From: Lachnospiraceae bacterium | GTDB taxonomy: Bacteria; Bacillota; Clostridia; Lachnospirales; Lachnospiraceae | Assembly: GCA_030523275.1 (NCBI GenBank) | Contig: JAUNIX010000018.1 | Coordinates: 1 to 64,000 of the forward strand | DNA length: 64,000 nt | Direction: 5' to 3' | In this document: piece after piece, positions 1-8,769 of the stretch | Position numbering within the stretch: the first letter of the stretch is position 1 | How the letters are laid out: the number at the start of each line of letters is the position of its first letter | The notes under the pieces: generated by a model | Seen by the model: the letters and a program-made list of their open reading frames with translations, nothing else | The model's database searches: none | What the model was told of the DNA's origin: nothing | Made by a program: the position numbers and the translations under genes

Positions 1-87
1 GTCTGCATCTGGCGCACAAAGCGAAGCAAGTCCCTCAGGGACTGAGGGATTTAGGAAGTTCGAGGCGGACTTGTCCGCTTTTGTTTT
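1..87 (+). repeat. Dispersed repeat, unit D, cut by window edge
   Basis: This segment matches 21700-21785 almost base for base and in the same orientation. It holds two hairpins: TCCCTCAG/CTGAGGGA around position 40, and GCGGAC-TT-GTCCGC followed by TTTTGTTTT at 65-87, which looks like a rho-independent terminator. It ends directly against the tRNA. The 5' part (unit C of the copy at 21606) would lie outside the window. No coding potential is seen. Confidence 0.75.
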
Positions 88-161
88 GGACTATTAGCTC
101 AGAAGGTGAGAGCAGTCGCCTCATAAGCGATCGGTCATAGGTTCGAATCCTATATAGTCCA
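88..161 (+). tRNA. tRNA with CAT anticodon (elongator Met, or Ile2)
   Basis: A full cloverleaf can be folded: acceptor GGACTAT/ATAGTCC with discriminator A, D arm GCTC/GAGC, anticodon stem GTCGC/GCGAT around loop CTCATAA (anticodon CAT), and T arm ATAGG-TTCGAAT-CCTAT. The 3' CCA is not encoded. CAT may be elongator methionine or a lysidine-modified isoleucine tRNA; the elongator looks more likely from the GTCGC anticodon stem, but this is not certain. The gene is alone, with a repeat ending in a terminator hairpin directly upstream. Confidence 0.9.
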
Positions 162-196
162 TTATTCAATTTTGCTCATTTCTGATTGGAGCCAAT

Positions 197-766
197 CTAT
201 ATTTCGTTATTGGTTTTTAGAAAAGGTGATAAAAACAAAGGTAACAATTTTTTAGATTTATCTATTAAATTATACTTCCCGTTTTGATCACACCACTGAT
301 ATATTAATCCATAAATAATCGTATTAATCGCATCAGCAGTTTCTTGTTTAGATAAATCATCTTTCATAGTGTTATTTTTTTGACATAAATTAACAAATTC
401 TTCTAATAAATCTGTTCCCTCAGTTTTATTATCCCAAACATTTCCACGATTATTATGTAAACTTAATGTCATTTCAGCACCTAATTCATGAAAAGTGGAA
501 AGAATAGATAAAATATAATTCATTAATGTTTCTAAAGGATTTTCAATATTAATATTATTTTCTTGTAATGCCAAATTTGCATTTTGGGTTAATTTTTCTT
601 TAAAGTTATTTAAAATAGCAGCTTTATTTTCATAAAGATTATATAATGATCCAGTTGTAACATTTGCATTTTTGCATATATCTCTAATACTTGTCTTTTC
701 ATATCCATATTTTTTAAACAATGCAATAGACACTTCATAGATTCTTTCTTTTTTTGCAAGAGTCAT
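197..766 (-). CDS. TetR/AcrR family transcriptional regulator
   Basis: A 189-residue protein with a TetR-type helix-turn-helix in its first 50 residues (KYGYEKTSIRDICKNANVTTGSLYNLYENK), followed by an all-helical ligand-binding half. Family members are dimeric repressors released by a small ligand. It is transcribed away from the dehydrogenase at 955, and the shared spacer holds a strong promoter and a palindrome, so repression of that gene is the likely job. The gene is markedly AT-rich, as is its partner, which suggests they moved together. The ligand cannot be told from sequence. Confidence 0.88.
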   Translation of the reverse strand: MTLAKKERIYEVSIALFKKYGYEKTSIRDICKNANVTTGSLYNLYENKAAILNNFKEKLTQNANLALQENNINIENPLETLMNYILSILSTFHELGAEMTLSLHNNRGNVWDNKTEGTDLLEEFVNLCQKNNTMKDDLSKQETADAINTIIYGLIYQWCDQNGKYNLIDKSKKLLPLFLSPFLKTNNEI

Positions 767-875
767 TTGTTGTTTTTTGGTTAATTCTTTTTTAAATTTC
801 TATCCATCATTTTCTATCCCTCATTTTAGTAATATAACTCTAACATAATATATTTTTTTTTTCAATGTAAAATAC

Positions 876-920
876 TTGACAATCGGATGAAAGAGGTTTA
901 TTCTTTTATTAGAACATGTT
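876..920 (+). promoter_or_regulatory. Promoter of the dehydrogenase with possible TetR operator
   Basis: TTGACA at 876-881 and TATTCT at 899-904 are 17 bp apart, a near-consensus sigma-A promoter. The perfect palindrome AACATGTT at 913-920 lies where transcription would start, a plausible repressor site for the divergent TetR protein. The palindrome is short, so the operator call is tentative. Confidence 0.6.
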
Positions 921-954
921 TTAGAACGCATTACAAAATATAAGGAGAATCAAA

Positions 955-2070
955 ATGAAAAACAAAGAATTGAATGAAAAGTATAAGGTGATTGTATGGG
1001 GGCCTGGTAAGATGGGAAGCTATGCAATGTATTATTTCATGAATTCAAAGGAATTTGAATTAGTAGGTGTAAGAGGTTACGGAGACAAAGAAGTTGGTAT
1101 TGATGCAGGTACTTTTGTAGGGTTAGATCCTACTGGAATCATTATTACAGATAATGAAGATGAGTTATTAGCTTTAGATGCTGATTGCGTTCTTTATGTA
1201 CCACATGAAGATGTAACATTTGCTAGAAATGATCCTGAATTATTAAAAATATTGAATTCAGGCAAGAACGTAGTTACAACTCAAGCATATCATAACTTAC
1301 AAAATGTAAGAGATGAAGAAACGGTTAAGAAATTTAAAGAAGCTTGTGAAAATAATAATGTTACATTCTATGCAGGTGGTGTAGATCCAGATATTATGGG
1401 TGATCGTGTATTGTTATCAATGGCAGGAGCTTGTAGTGATATTAAACAAGCTATCATTACTGAAGTATGGGATGTATCAAACGGTGATAGAGAACCATTG
1501 GAAATTTTAGGTTATGGAAAAACTGTAGAAGAAGCACAAAAGAATGTTAATGTTTTCCAAAGTGCAGTTAATTTCCAAAAGACAGTTGTTTACTCTGCTG
1601 AAGAAGATTTTGGAGTTAAATTTGATAAAGTAGAAGAATCACATGAATTTCATGAAGCTCCAGAAGATATCCCTGATTCTTGGATAAAAAAAGGAACCGT
1701 TGGTCGTGTAACACATCATATGGATTGCTATGTAAATAGTATTAGTGAAGAAAAGCCATTCTTTAAAGTTGATATTGAATGGTATTTCGGTGAATCAATG
1801 TTACCTGAAAGTGCAAGAGCAGATGATGATTATATTTTAACAATAGAAGGAACTCCTTCATTATGTTCACATTTCTCATTCAAAGTAAGTAATGAAAATG
1901 ATGAAAAACTTATTTCTTATGGAAATAGGAAATTAACACCAAACTATATTGTAACAATTATGTCAGTATTGAATGCTATTCCTACAGTAGTAGAAGCTCA
2001 ATCAGGTTTAATGCCATCAATCAAACCTCCAGTACATTGGATGAAAGATTTGCGTGACTCTGTTAAATAA
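955..2070 (+). CDS. NAD(P)-dependent dehydrogenase, DapB/2,4-diaminopentanoate dehydrogenase-like
   Basis: This 371-residue protein begins with a Rossmann beta-strand and the nucleotide loop GPGKMGS (residues 16-22), in the style of the dihydrodipicolinate reductase N-terminal domain. The overall length and layout resemble the dihydrodipicolinate reductase-like amine dehydrogenases (2,4-diaminopentanoate dehydrogenase type) rather than true DapB, which is about 250 residues. The start follows ATAAGGAG. The substrate is unknown. It is a single gene divergent from a TetR regulator, and its codon use (nearly always AT-ending) is more extreme than in the genes after 2.1 kb, which hints at horizontal acquisition next to the tRNA. 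Confidence 0.75.
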   Translation: MKNKELNEKYKVIVWGPGKMGSYAMYYFMNSKEFELVGVRGYGDKEVGIDAGTFVGLDPTGIIITDNEDELLALDADCVLYVPHEDVTFARNDPELLKILNSGKNVVTTQAYHNLQNVRDEETVKKFKEACENNNVTFYAGGVDPDIMGDRVLLSMAGACSDIKQAIITEVWDVSNGDREPLEILGYGKTVEEAQKNVNVFQSAVNFQKTVVYSAEEDFGVKFDKVEESHEFHEAPEDIPDSWIKKGTVGRVTHHMDCYVNSISEEKPFFKVDIEWYFGESMLPESARADDDYILTIEGTPSLCSHFSFKVSNENDEKLISYGNRKLTPNYIVTIMSVLNAIPTVVEAQSGLMPSIKPPVHWMKDLRDSVK

Positions 2071-2162
2071 TTTCTATAGCCTAAAATAAATTAAGCAAAC
2101 AATTGGGAGTATCCCAAAGTTTGGAGGTCTTTTATTTCATAGAAATTCCGTTCTTTTCGTTT

Positions 2163-2735
2163 TTATTCTATGATTTTTACCCGGTTTTTAATGTTTTCTT
2201 CCTCTTTTGGATCTGGTTCTGACACAATTCCACCGAAAGGCATCTGTGCTACCAGCACATAATCCTCTGGTATTTGACAGAACTCCTGAACCATTTTGTC
2301 GATGATCGGATTGTAGTGCTGCAGGGAAGCACCGATCTCCATTTCCCGAAGTCCGGTCCAGATGCTGATTTGTAGCATGGCATTGGCCTGGTTAGCCCAT
2401 ACAGGGAAATTATGAGCATAGGTAGGGAATTTATCCTGTAAGCTTTTTACCACAGATCCGTCATAAAAATACAGAATTGTACCGGCTCCTGCACGGAAAC
2501 CGTTTATTTTCGCTTTAGGCACTTTTCCGTCAAATAAATCGTCGATTTTGTCCCACAGTTCCTGATGCTTTTCGCCTGTCACAACTACCACTCTGGAACT
2601 TTTCATGTTGAAAGCGTCTGGCACCAGCTCTGTGCAATCTTCCACCAGACGAAATACTTCCTGTTGATCCACCGGAAGCGTTTTCTCAATATTGTAATAG
2701 CTCCTTCTCTGTCTTAAAGATTCTGTTATGCTCAT
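2163..2735 (-). CDS. Nitroreductase family protein
   Basis: A 190-residue FMN-dependent nitroreductase-like protein. It opens with the family's typical ESLRQRRSYYNIEK segment (Arg-Arg-Ser contacts FMN phosphate in homologues), and it has the central WANQANAMLQISIWTGLREMEIGASLQ helix and a PFGGI segment near the C-terminus. A longer frame reaches 2780, but the ATG at 2735 has a perfect AAGGAGG six bases upstream, so the shorter start is chosen. Such enzymes reduce quinones, flavins or nitro compounds with NAD(P)H in the cytosol. It converges on the dehydrogenase; no operon partner is seen. Confidence 0.85.
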   Translation of the reverse strand: MSITESLRQRRSYYNIEKTLPVDQQEVFRLVEDCTELVPDAFNMKSSRVVVVTGEKHQELWDKIDDLFDGKVPKAKINGFRAGAGTILYFYDGSVVKSLQDKFPTYAHNFPVWANQANAMLQISIWTGLREMEIGASLQHYNPIIDKMVQEFCQIPEDYVLVAQMPFGGIVSEPDPKEEENIKNRVKIIE

Positions 2736-3075
2736 ATGAATTCCTCCTTTATTATCATAGTCTGTCAAAAATGGATGCAATACGTTTTTTCTGTTTTGTA
2801 TTGTATCTGTGTAGGTACTGAATAATTATTTATTATTGTATGTGATTTTCTGGCATATGTCAACAATTGGGAAAAACGTTAAATACAGCAGTATATGGGA
2901 TAAGAGGCTCACAATTTGATTATTTCTTTGAATCATGCAGAGGAAAATCTATATAATATTTATACATTGTGATATATTGTATAAAAAAGTAATTTGTCAA
3001 GTAATGGTTATTGCTGGGTATCTGTAGTTTTACCGGTCATAACGTGTAAATTGTTTATAGAAAGTAGAGAGAAAA

Positions 3076-3579
3076 ATGAATAAGAGATGTTATATAAAAA
3101 TTGGTGTATTACTTGTGTTGGGATTATGTATTTTTACGGGATGTATGACAGAAAAGGACAAAAAATATTCCATGGAGGACTTAGACAATTTAGCTAAAAT
3201 AGAAATCTATTCAGCAGAGAATGATAAACTGTTAAAAACGATAGAGGATGAAAAAAATTTATATCGATATAATCAATGTATATCAATAGATGATACCGAT
3301 ATAGAAAAACGCCAAAAAGAATTAGAAAAGAGTATAGAGGGCAAAAAGGAACAATATTATTTTATTGCATATAAGCATTCTGTGGCACGTTTTAGCAAGG
3401 AGAAAGTAGAAAAAAACACAATGGTTACATTATATGAAAATAGTAATATAGTCAAAATGACCGTATCAGAAGAAAGTATCAAAGGTGCTTCTATACCACA
3501 AGAATTTTTAGTATTTTATTATGAAATTTCAGATGAGGATATGGAATTTTATCATTCTCTAATTGAGAATTATATATAA
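3076..3579 (+). CDS. Small lipoprotein of unknown function
   Basis: A 167-residue protein with a lipoprotein signal: charged MNKR, a hydrophobic stretch, and lipobox FTGC with Cys23 as the expected acylated residue. The mature part is Lys/Glu-rich and hydrophilic and should sit on the outer face of the membrane. No domain is recognised. The start has AGAGAG upstream. The 295 bases before it hold no other gene. A terminator follows at 3604, so it is a single transcription unit. Confidence 0.7.
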   Translation: MNKRCYIKIGVLLVLGLCIFTGCMTEKDKKYSMEDLDNLAKIEIYSAENDKLLKTIEDEKNLYRYNQCISIDDTDIEKRQKELEKSIEGKKEQYYFIAYKHSVARFSKEKVEKNTMVTLYENSNIVKMTVSEESIKGASIPQEFLVFYYEISDEDMEFYHSLIENYI

Positions 3580-3603
3580 TATAGAAGCAATTGAGTGATA
3601 GAT

Positions 3604-3659
3604 AAGTCGCTTTCGATATACTACAAATAATAGTATATTGGAAGCGGCTTATTTTATTT
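3604..3659 (+). terminator. Terminator of the lipoprotein gene
   Basis: A 20-bp imperfect stem pairs AAGTCGCTTTCGATATACTA with TAGTATATTGGAAGCGGCTT, using G-T wobbles, around a 7-base loop. ATTTTATTTA follows. It lies 25 bases after the lipoprotein stop. Confidence 0.75.
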
Positions 3660-3660
3660 A

Positions 3661-3818
3661 CGCGAAGGCACAAGGCAAGCGGAAATGTTCACATTTCCAT
3701 TTGCCGCCGCACGCGAACCGATGAAACTCACAGAGCGTGTTTCATTCGGTTTCATAAAAAATCTCGTTGCAATTTTTATGAAACAAAGACGCTCCGCAAA
3801 GATGCGACCGATGAATAA
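3661..3818 (+). repeat. Dispersed repeat, units B and C
   Basis: Unit B (3661-3750) recurs inverted at 18107-18199 and as a fragment at 24015-24040. Unit C (about 3751-3818, TTTCAT...ATGAAA palindrome then CGCTCCGC...GATGCGACC) recurs at 21606-21670. B contains the hairpins GGAAATG-TTCA-CATTTCC and ATGAAAC...GTTTCAT. This fills most of the gene-free stretch 3580-3909. It looks like a non-coding mobile or structured repeat; no ORF with coding character is present. Confidence 0.75.
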
Positions 3819-3909
3819 AATAATATAGACTAACTTTTTATGATAGTCAGTTGTTATTATATATAACAGGGAACAAGGGGAAACAGAAAATGGTAACAGG
3901 AGAAGAGAA

Positions 3910-4140
3910 ATGGATTTTGATTTTCTGTTAATGAAGAAAGTAAAAAATGGAAACAGAGAAGCCAGCGAGCAATTTATAAAAAAGTATTATCCTGTAATCT
4001 ATCAATATTGTTTTTTGCATATTCATGATCGTCATGATGCTGAAGATATGACGCAGGAGACATTTGTAAGGTTTTTTCAATCTTTACAGACATATAATGA
4101 ACGCGGAAAAGCAAAATATTATCAGAATGTTTGGAGGTGA
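3910..4140 (+). pseudogene. Truncated ECF sigma factor (region 2 only)
   Basis: The 76-residue product is a clear sigma-70 region 2: LMKKVKNGNREASEQFIKKY, then HIHDRHDAEDMTQETFVRFF, the usual core-binding helix. ECF factors are about 160-190 residues, but this one stops just after the linker start at KAKYYQNVWR, so region 4 (-35 recognition) is missing. The 5' end is intact, with AGGAG and an ATG. The frame ends against the next gene, as though a deletion removed the C-terminal half. It probably once activated the following ABC operon. It is unlikely to direct transcription now. Confidence 0.75.
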
Positions 4141-4144
4141 AAGC

Positions 4145-4909
4145 GTGAAGTTATATAAAAAAAGAATAGGAGAATATAAAAAATTAGTACAAGGGCAATA
4201 CGTAAATGATATTTCTGTCCAAAATACAATGAGACAGTGTCAAAATGTAATCATTGGACAGAAAAGAGCACGAACATCTTATTTTGAATTCCTATATGAG
4301 CAGTCTAAATTTATTAAAAAAAGATGGTGGAGCCTGCAAGGCATGGTGCTACTCATATTATGGCTATTGTTGAGAGATTCCGAGAGTGTAGAATATATGG
4401 GACGAATAACAGGGATTTTGGTAGAGGTATTCGTAATATTGATTATTCCGGAAATTTGGAAAAATCGAAGACATTTGGCTGTTGAAATCGAAAGAACTTC
4501 TTTTTATTCTTTACGCCAAATTTGTGCGGCAAGAATGTTATTGTTTGCGATAGTGGATTTGATGATGGTAATGATATTTTTTATCGTTACATTTCACACA
4601 GTACCTATTTCGATATGTGACATGGTTATAAATTTTCTGATTCCATTTAATGTATCCAGTTGCATATGTTTTCGATTGTTATACAGTAAATGGATGGAAT
4701 CAGAATATATTGCAGTAATTGTAAGTATGGTATGGATTATATTATGGTCAGTCATTGTCACGCATAATGCACTTTATCATATCATTGTAGATCCAATTTG
4801 GATTGGGTTAATCATACTATCCTTTGGATATTTAATTTTTCTTATTCGAAAAGCACAGATGAATTGTGAGAAAGTTTGGAAGAATCAGATTAATGGAATT
4901 AATGCTTAA
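4145..4909 (+). CDS. Integral membrane protein of ECF-sigma ABC operon
   Basis: A 254-residue protein with a cytoplasmic N-terminal segment of about 60 residues and about six hydrophobic segments, the first at LQGMVLLILWLLL. A GTG at 4145 follows GGAGGTGAAAGC and is preferred to the ATG at 4097, which lies inside the sigma remnant. In similar operons such a protein sits between the sigma factor and the ATPase and may act as an extra membrane subunit or sensor. It overlaps the ATPase gene by 17 bases, so translation is probably coupled. No named family is recognised. Confidence 0.65.
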   Translation: MKLYKKRIGEYKKLVQGQYVNDISVQNTMRQCQNVIIGQKRARTSYFEFLYEQSKFIKKRWWSLQGMVLLILWLLLRDSESVEYMGRITGILVEVFVILIIPEIWKNRRHLAVEIERTSFYSLRQICAARMLLFAIVDLMMVMIFFIVTFHTVPISICDMVINFLIPFNVSSCICFRLLYSKWMESEYIAVIVSMVWIILWSVIVTHNALYHIIVDPIWIGLIILSFGYLIFLIRKAQMNCEKVWKNQINGINA

Positions 4910-5783
4910 AAATGTATCAAAAGATTTTGCCGGTGTAAATGCAGTAGACAGAGTAACATATTCGATGAAAAAAGGAGTGTATGGTCTATTGGGAGTCAAT
5001 GGTGCAGGAAAAACAACATTGATGAGAATGTTATGTACGATCATTCAGCCAACGAGTGGCGAAATAACATGGAAGAATCAAAATATATTTCAACTGGGGG
5101 CTTCTTATCGGGATGTATTGGGATATTTACCACAAAATTTCGGATATTATCCAGATTTATCAGTTTTTGATTATATGATGTACATCGCATCTATCAAAGG
5201 AATCCGTCAGGGCACAGCCAGAAAAAGAATAGAAAAGTTATTGGGACAGGTTGGGTTAATAAAATACAAAAAGCGTAAGATGAAGAATTTGTCTGGTGGA
5301 ATGGTAAGACGGGTTGGGATTGCTCAGGCAATGCTGAATGATCCCAAAATATTGATATTAGATGAACCAACAGCAGGACTTGATCCAAATGAGAGGATTC
5401 GTTTTCGGAATTTGATTAGCGAATTAGCAGATGACCGCCTGGTATTGCTCTCTACCCATATTGTATCAGACGTAGAATATATTGCAAATGAAATTATGCT
5501 GATGAAAGACGGGACATTCATTTATACAGGTACTTCGGAGAAATTGATTTCTTCTATGGAAGAACTGGTTTGGCGTTGTATTGTTCCAAAACATGAAATA
5601 GATAGTTATTTAAAGAAATATCAAGTAGGCAATATCAAGACGATAACAAGTGGTGCTGAGCTAAGAATTCTTTCTAAAACTCCGCCAACAAAAGATGCAG
5701 TGCGGGAGGATGCAACATTAGAAGACGCATTTTTACTCTATTTTGGTGAAAGGACAGGTGATAAAATTGATGCTGAAATTTGA
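4893..5783 (+). CDS. ABC transporter ATP-binding protein
   Basis: A 296-residue ATPase with Walker A GVNGAGKT at residues 34-41, signature LSGGM, Walker B ILILDEP and an H-loop STH. An accessory C-terminal region of about 80 residues follows, ending in the TLEDAFL motif common to exporter ATPases of the CcmA/drug-export class. The start at 4893 has GGAAGA upstream; longer and shorter alternatives exist. It would power the permease that follows. It is similar in order and sequence to the ATPase at 35163, so the two operons are related. Confidence 0.88.
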   Translation: MELMLKNVSKDFAGVNAVDRVTYSMKKGVYGLLGVNGAGKTTLMRMLCTIIQPTSGEITWKNQNIFQLGASYRDVLGYLPQNFGYYPDLSVFDYMMYIASIKGIRQGTARKRIEKLLGQVGLIKYKKRKMKNLSGGMVRRVGIAQAMLNDPKILILDEPTAGLDPNERIRFRNLISELADDRLVLLSTHIVSDVEYIANEIMLMKDGTFIYTGTSEKLISSMEELVWRCIVPKHEIDSYLKKYQVGNIKTITSGAELRILSKTPPTKDAVREDATLEDAFLLYFGERTGDKIDAEI

Positions 5784-6975
5784 ATTAAAAAGAGTTTTTT
5801 CCAATAAGATGAACCGAATGGTGCTGATAGTAGCATTTTTATTGGCAATGATAGCTAGTTGTTTTGCGATAGGAAGTGTGAGATATGTTGATGAAGATGG
5901 GGTAACACATGTGGGATTAACAGCAGCCCGTAATCTTGCAACAGACAGAAATAAATGGAGAGGAACTCTGACATCAGAAAAATTTGTAAAAACAGTAAAG
6001 AGTAGAAGAGAATTAACACAAAAATATTCAGAAGAAATACCGGATACAGAGTTTGGAAAAACGATACAGTCATATGAAGATATTAACCAGTTTATTGTCA
6101 ATGTATTAACGCCTGATTTTGAGTATAATGAGGGTGTTTTATATCAATTGACGGAAAAACAGACGAAAAATTTATACACCACATATGAGAATAATATAAA
6201 GAAGGTCATCGATGAATATGGAAAAACACCAGAACAGAAAAAGTTTTTAGCAAAACAATACGAAAAAATAACTAAGCCACTTTATTATGAGGCAAAAGAT
6301 TCATGGGATACTATGGAAATGTATGCAGAAACATATGGAATTATTTTAGCCATTATCATTGGATTTCTCGCATCAGGAATCTTTGCTGAAGAATTTCAAA
6401 CAGGAGCAGAAGCTGTATTTTTTGCCACAAAATATGGACGTTCAAAAGCTACGAAAAACAAGATTATTGCTGGGCTATTGCTGACAACGATTATTTATTG
6501 GGTTGGCATAGGGATGCTGACATTGATTTCTTTTGGGGTTATGGGATTAAGTGGTTTTGGTACCCCATATCAGATTGATCAGCCTTATAGCATATATGTC
6601 ATGACATATGGACAGTACTATTTATTCATATTGGTATGCGGATATATCGCTAGTTTACTTGCAGCATCGTTGACTATGTTTGTAACGGCAAAGATGCATA
6701 CTAGGAATGTGGCAGTAGGGATTCCATTCTTTTTGTATTGCCTGATGCCATTTATCGGAAGGGCGCTCTCTTCGTTTACGACATTTTTCAACTTAACGCC
6801 TGATTTGCTTTTTAATATAATGGGATGTGTAAAAAATCCAAACATTTTTCAGATTGGAAATGTTGTATTTCGTCAAGTGCCACTGATTATGTTAATTTAT
6901 ACTGTAATTTCAATCTTGTTATTACCGTTTGTGTATAGGGTTTATAGCAGATATGGATTGAAAAAGTGTAAATAA
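5770..6975 (+). CDS. ABC transporter permease
   Basis: A protein of about 401 residues with one N-terminal membrane segment (MVLIVAFLLAMIASCFAIG), a large extracytoplasmic region of about 160 residues, then five or so further segments ending in a basic tail. This is the ABC-2-like layout. Upstream in-frame starts at 5743 (ATG) and 5758 (GTG) are possible; ATG 5770 begins with the typical MLKFELKR. The gene overlaps the ATPase by 14 bases. Together with the ATPase and the 4145 protein it should form an exporter, perhaps for peptide or membrane-stress defence. No clear terminator is seen after it. Confidence 0.8.
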   Translation: MLKFELKRVFSNKMNRMVLIVAFLLAMIASCFAIGSVRYVDEDGVTHVGLTAARNLATDRNKWRGTLTSEKFVKTVKSRRELTQKYSEEIPDTEFGKTIQSYEDINQFIVNVLTPDFEYNEGVLYQLTEKQTKNLYTTYENNIKKVIDEYGKTPEQKKFLAKQYEKITKPLYYEAKDSWDTMEMYAETYGIILAIIIGFLASGIFAEEFQTGAEAVFFATKYGRSKATKNKIIAGLLLTTIIYWVGIGMLTLISFGVMGLSGFGTPYQIDQPYSIYVMTYGQYYLFILVCGYIASLLAASLTMFVTAKMHTRNVAVGIPFFLYCLMPFIGRALSSFTTFFNLTPDLLFNIMGCVKNPNIFQIGNVVFRQVPLIMLIYTVISILLLPFVYRVYSRYGLKKCK

Positions 6976-7054
6976 AATGGGACCTTTTTATCGTATTCAC
7001 TCTCTAATGTATATAAGACATAATATGAAATCCAAATAATCATAAGGGGAACAT

Positions 7055-7567
7055 ATGAAAAAACATAAAATCATTGAATTGGTAAAAAGAGCGAGAATGA
7101 AAGATCCAGAGTGCTTTGTAGAGCTCATGAAACTGTTTGAACAGGATATGTACCGAGTTGCAGTTGGAATTCTTTCCAATGATCAGGATGCTGCGGATGC
7201 AATTCAGGAGACCATCTTGACTTGCTGGGAAAAGATACAAACTTTAAGAGAAGATAAGTTATTTAAAACATGGATGACAAGGATTTTGATAAATCATTGT
7301 TATAGAATTTTAAAAAACAAAGTAAATATCGGAGGTCTTGAGCAGTATGAAGAACCTTCAGCCGAAGATGAATATAATTTGGAATGGAAAGAATGTATTT
7401 CTATTTTAGATGAAAAATATCGAATTCCAATTATTTTATATTATGGAGAAGGTTACAAGACAGCGGAGATTGCCGAATTACTACAGATTCCCAAAAGTAC
7501 AGTGCGAACAAGACTGGCACGAGGTAGAGAACGGATTTCGCAATTTTATGGATTTGACAAGGAGTGA
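7055..7567 (+). CDS. ECF-type RNA polymerase sigma factor
   Basis: An intact 170-residue sigma factor. Region 2 is at residues 15-75 (DQDAADAIQETILTCWEKI) and region 4 at about 115-165 (KYRIPIILYYGEGYKTAEIAELLQIPKSTVRTRLARGRERI), a classic helix-turn-helix. The start has AGGGGAAC upstream. It overlaps the anti-sigma region (GGAGTGA), indicating co-translation. It should direct polymerase to the operon that follows, including itself. This intact gene shows what is missing from the copy at 3910. Confidence 0.92.
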   Translation: MKKHKIIELVKRARMKDPECFVELMKLFEQDMYRVAVGILSNDQDAADAIQETILTCWEKIQTLREDKLFKTWMTRILINHCYRILKNKVNIGGLEQYEEPSAEDEYNLEWKECISILDEKYRIPIILYYGEGYKTAEIAELLQIPKSTVRTRLARGRERISQFYGFDKE

Positions 7568-7572
7568 ATGTG

Positions 7573-8754
7573 ATGGATAGAAAGAATACAATAGAAAAAA
7601 TAATTTCACAGGATTTAGTTGTTCCAGAGATTGTTTCCAAGAAAGAAGAAGAAGCATTTGAGCAAATATTAAAAGAAAGTAAGACATTTGAAAATATAGA
7701 AAGTTTAAAAAGATGTGATGGAGATAGAGGAATCAATAAGGTAGGATTATTCAAAAAATTTACATCGGTTGCTGCTTGTATTGCAATTATTGCTTTTGCA
7801 GGAGTGACAGGATATGCTGCCATTCATCATGTTTGGAATGAAGGAATGAAAGGAGCTATTTGGACAACGGATGAGCAACAGCAACAATTAACGAATCAGG
7901 GAATGGCAAAGGTATTTGGTGAGCAAGAAAACTATAAAGATTTGGCAGTTACAGACAAAGGAGTTACTGTTTGTCCAGAAACAGTAGTGGCGGATGATCA
8001 TTATATCTATCTTTCTTTTTCTATTAGTGGTTTCCAATTGCCAGACATGTCGGAGCCGGGATTTGATAGCATAGATTGTTATTTAAAATCAAAGAAGGAT
8101 AAAAATGCAATCAATCTCTACGGTGCTTCTTTTTATAGTGGAATCATAGAGAATAAAGACGGGGTACGAATCTATGATGATGGTTCTAAAATTCAGTATG
8201 GAACAAATGGAGGCATGATTGGTCGTTATGTAAATCGCAAAGGGCAACTGGAATATAATATTTTTGCAACTGTAGATGATGATTCTCAAAATTTGTTAGG
8301 TGAGAAATTATGCGTTGATATAGAGGGGTTGGGTACGGTCAGTCATGCAGTATGCAACAAAATAGTTGATGGAAATTGGAATTTTGAAATTCCGTTACCA
8401 GAAATCTCTTGTGCCAAAACGATTTCTATAGAAAAGAAAATTCCGAAAACTGTGTTTTCTATTTATGAAATGACTCTTTCTCCTATTTCCATGGAAATCA
8501 ACTATACAGTAAATGGCGATGTGAAAATCTCAGAGGATGAAAATGATGTGCCAGAAATCTGTGGTGTCGTTTTATCTGATGGAACAAAACTTTCTAATCT
8601 TTCTAGGGGAAACGCAACCGGATATTTCAATAGTTCTCTTTCCAATGCTTATGCAAGGACTGCTTTTCGTCAAGCAATCAATGTGGAGGATGTAAGGGCG
8701 ATTCTAGTTCAAAGATCGCCGGGAGAAACACCGATTGAGATTTCAATTCCATAG
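7573..8754 (+). CDS. DUF4179-type membrane anti-sigma factor
   Basis: A 393-residue protein with a cytoplasmic N-terminal domain of about 55 residues, one membrane segment (FTSVAACIAIIAFAGVTGYAAI) and a large outer domain. This matches the DUF4179 proteins found beside ECF sigma factors in Clostridia, which hold the sigma factor until an outside signal is sensed. GTG codons at 7564 and 7570 are possible, but ATG 7573 has GGAG at the right distance. The gene directly follows the sigma gene and precedes a lipoprotein and ABC genes. The anti-sigma role is inferred from topology and position. Confidence 0.75.
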   Translation: MDRKNTIEKIISQDLVVPEIVSKKEEEAFEQILKESKTFENIESLKRCDGDRGINKVGLFKKFTSVAACIAIIAFAGVTGYAAIHHVWNEGMKGAIWTTDEQQQQLTNQGMAKVFGEQENYKDLAVTDKGVTVCPETVVADDHYIYLSFSISGFQLPDMSEPGFDSIDCYLKSKKDKNAINLYGASFYSGIIENKDGVRIYDDGSKIQYGTNGGMIGRYVNRKGQLEYNIFATVDDDSQNLLGEKLCVDIEGLGTVSHAVCNKIVDGNWNFEIPLPEISCAKTISIEKKIPKTVFSIYEMTLSPISMEINYTVNGDVKISEDENDVPEICGVVLSDGTKLSNLSRGNATGYFNSSLSNAYARTAFRQAINVEDVRAILVQRSPGETPIEISIP

Positions 8755-8769
8755 CAGGAGGAAAAAGAC

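Noticed and set aside
1..161. tRNA end as an integration (att) site
   Set aside because: No second copy of the tRNA 3' end was found in the window and no integrase is present, so no element can be delimited.
3491..3673. Minus-strand frame under the lipoprotein terminator
   Set aside because: It is antisense to a lipoprotein gene and a hairpin, with no ribosome site.
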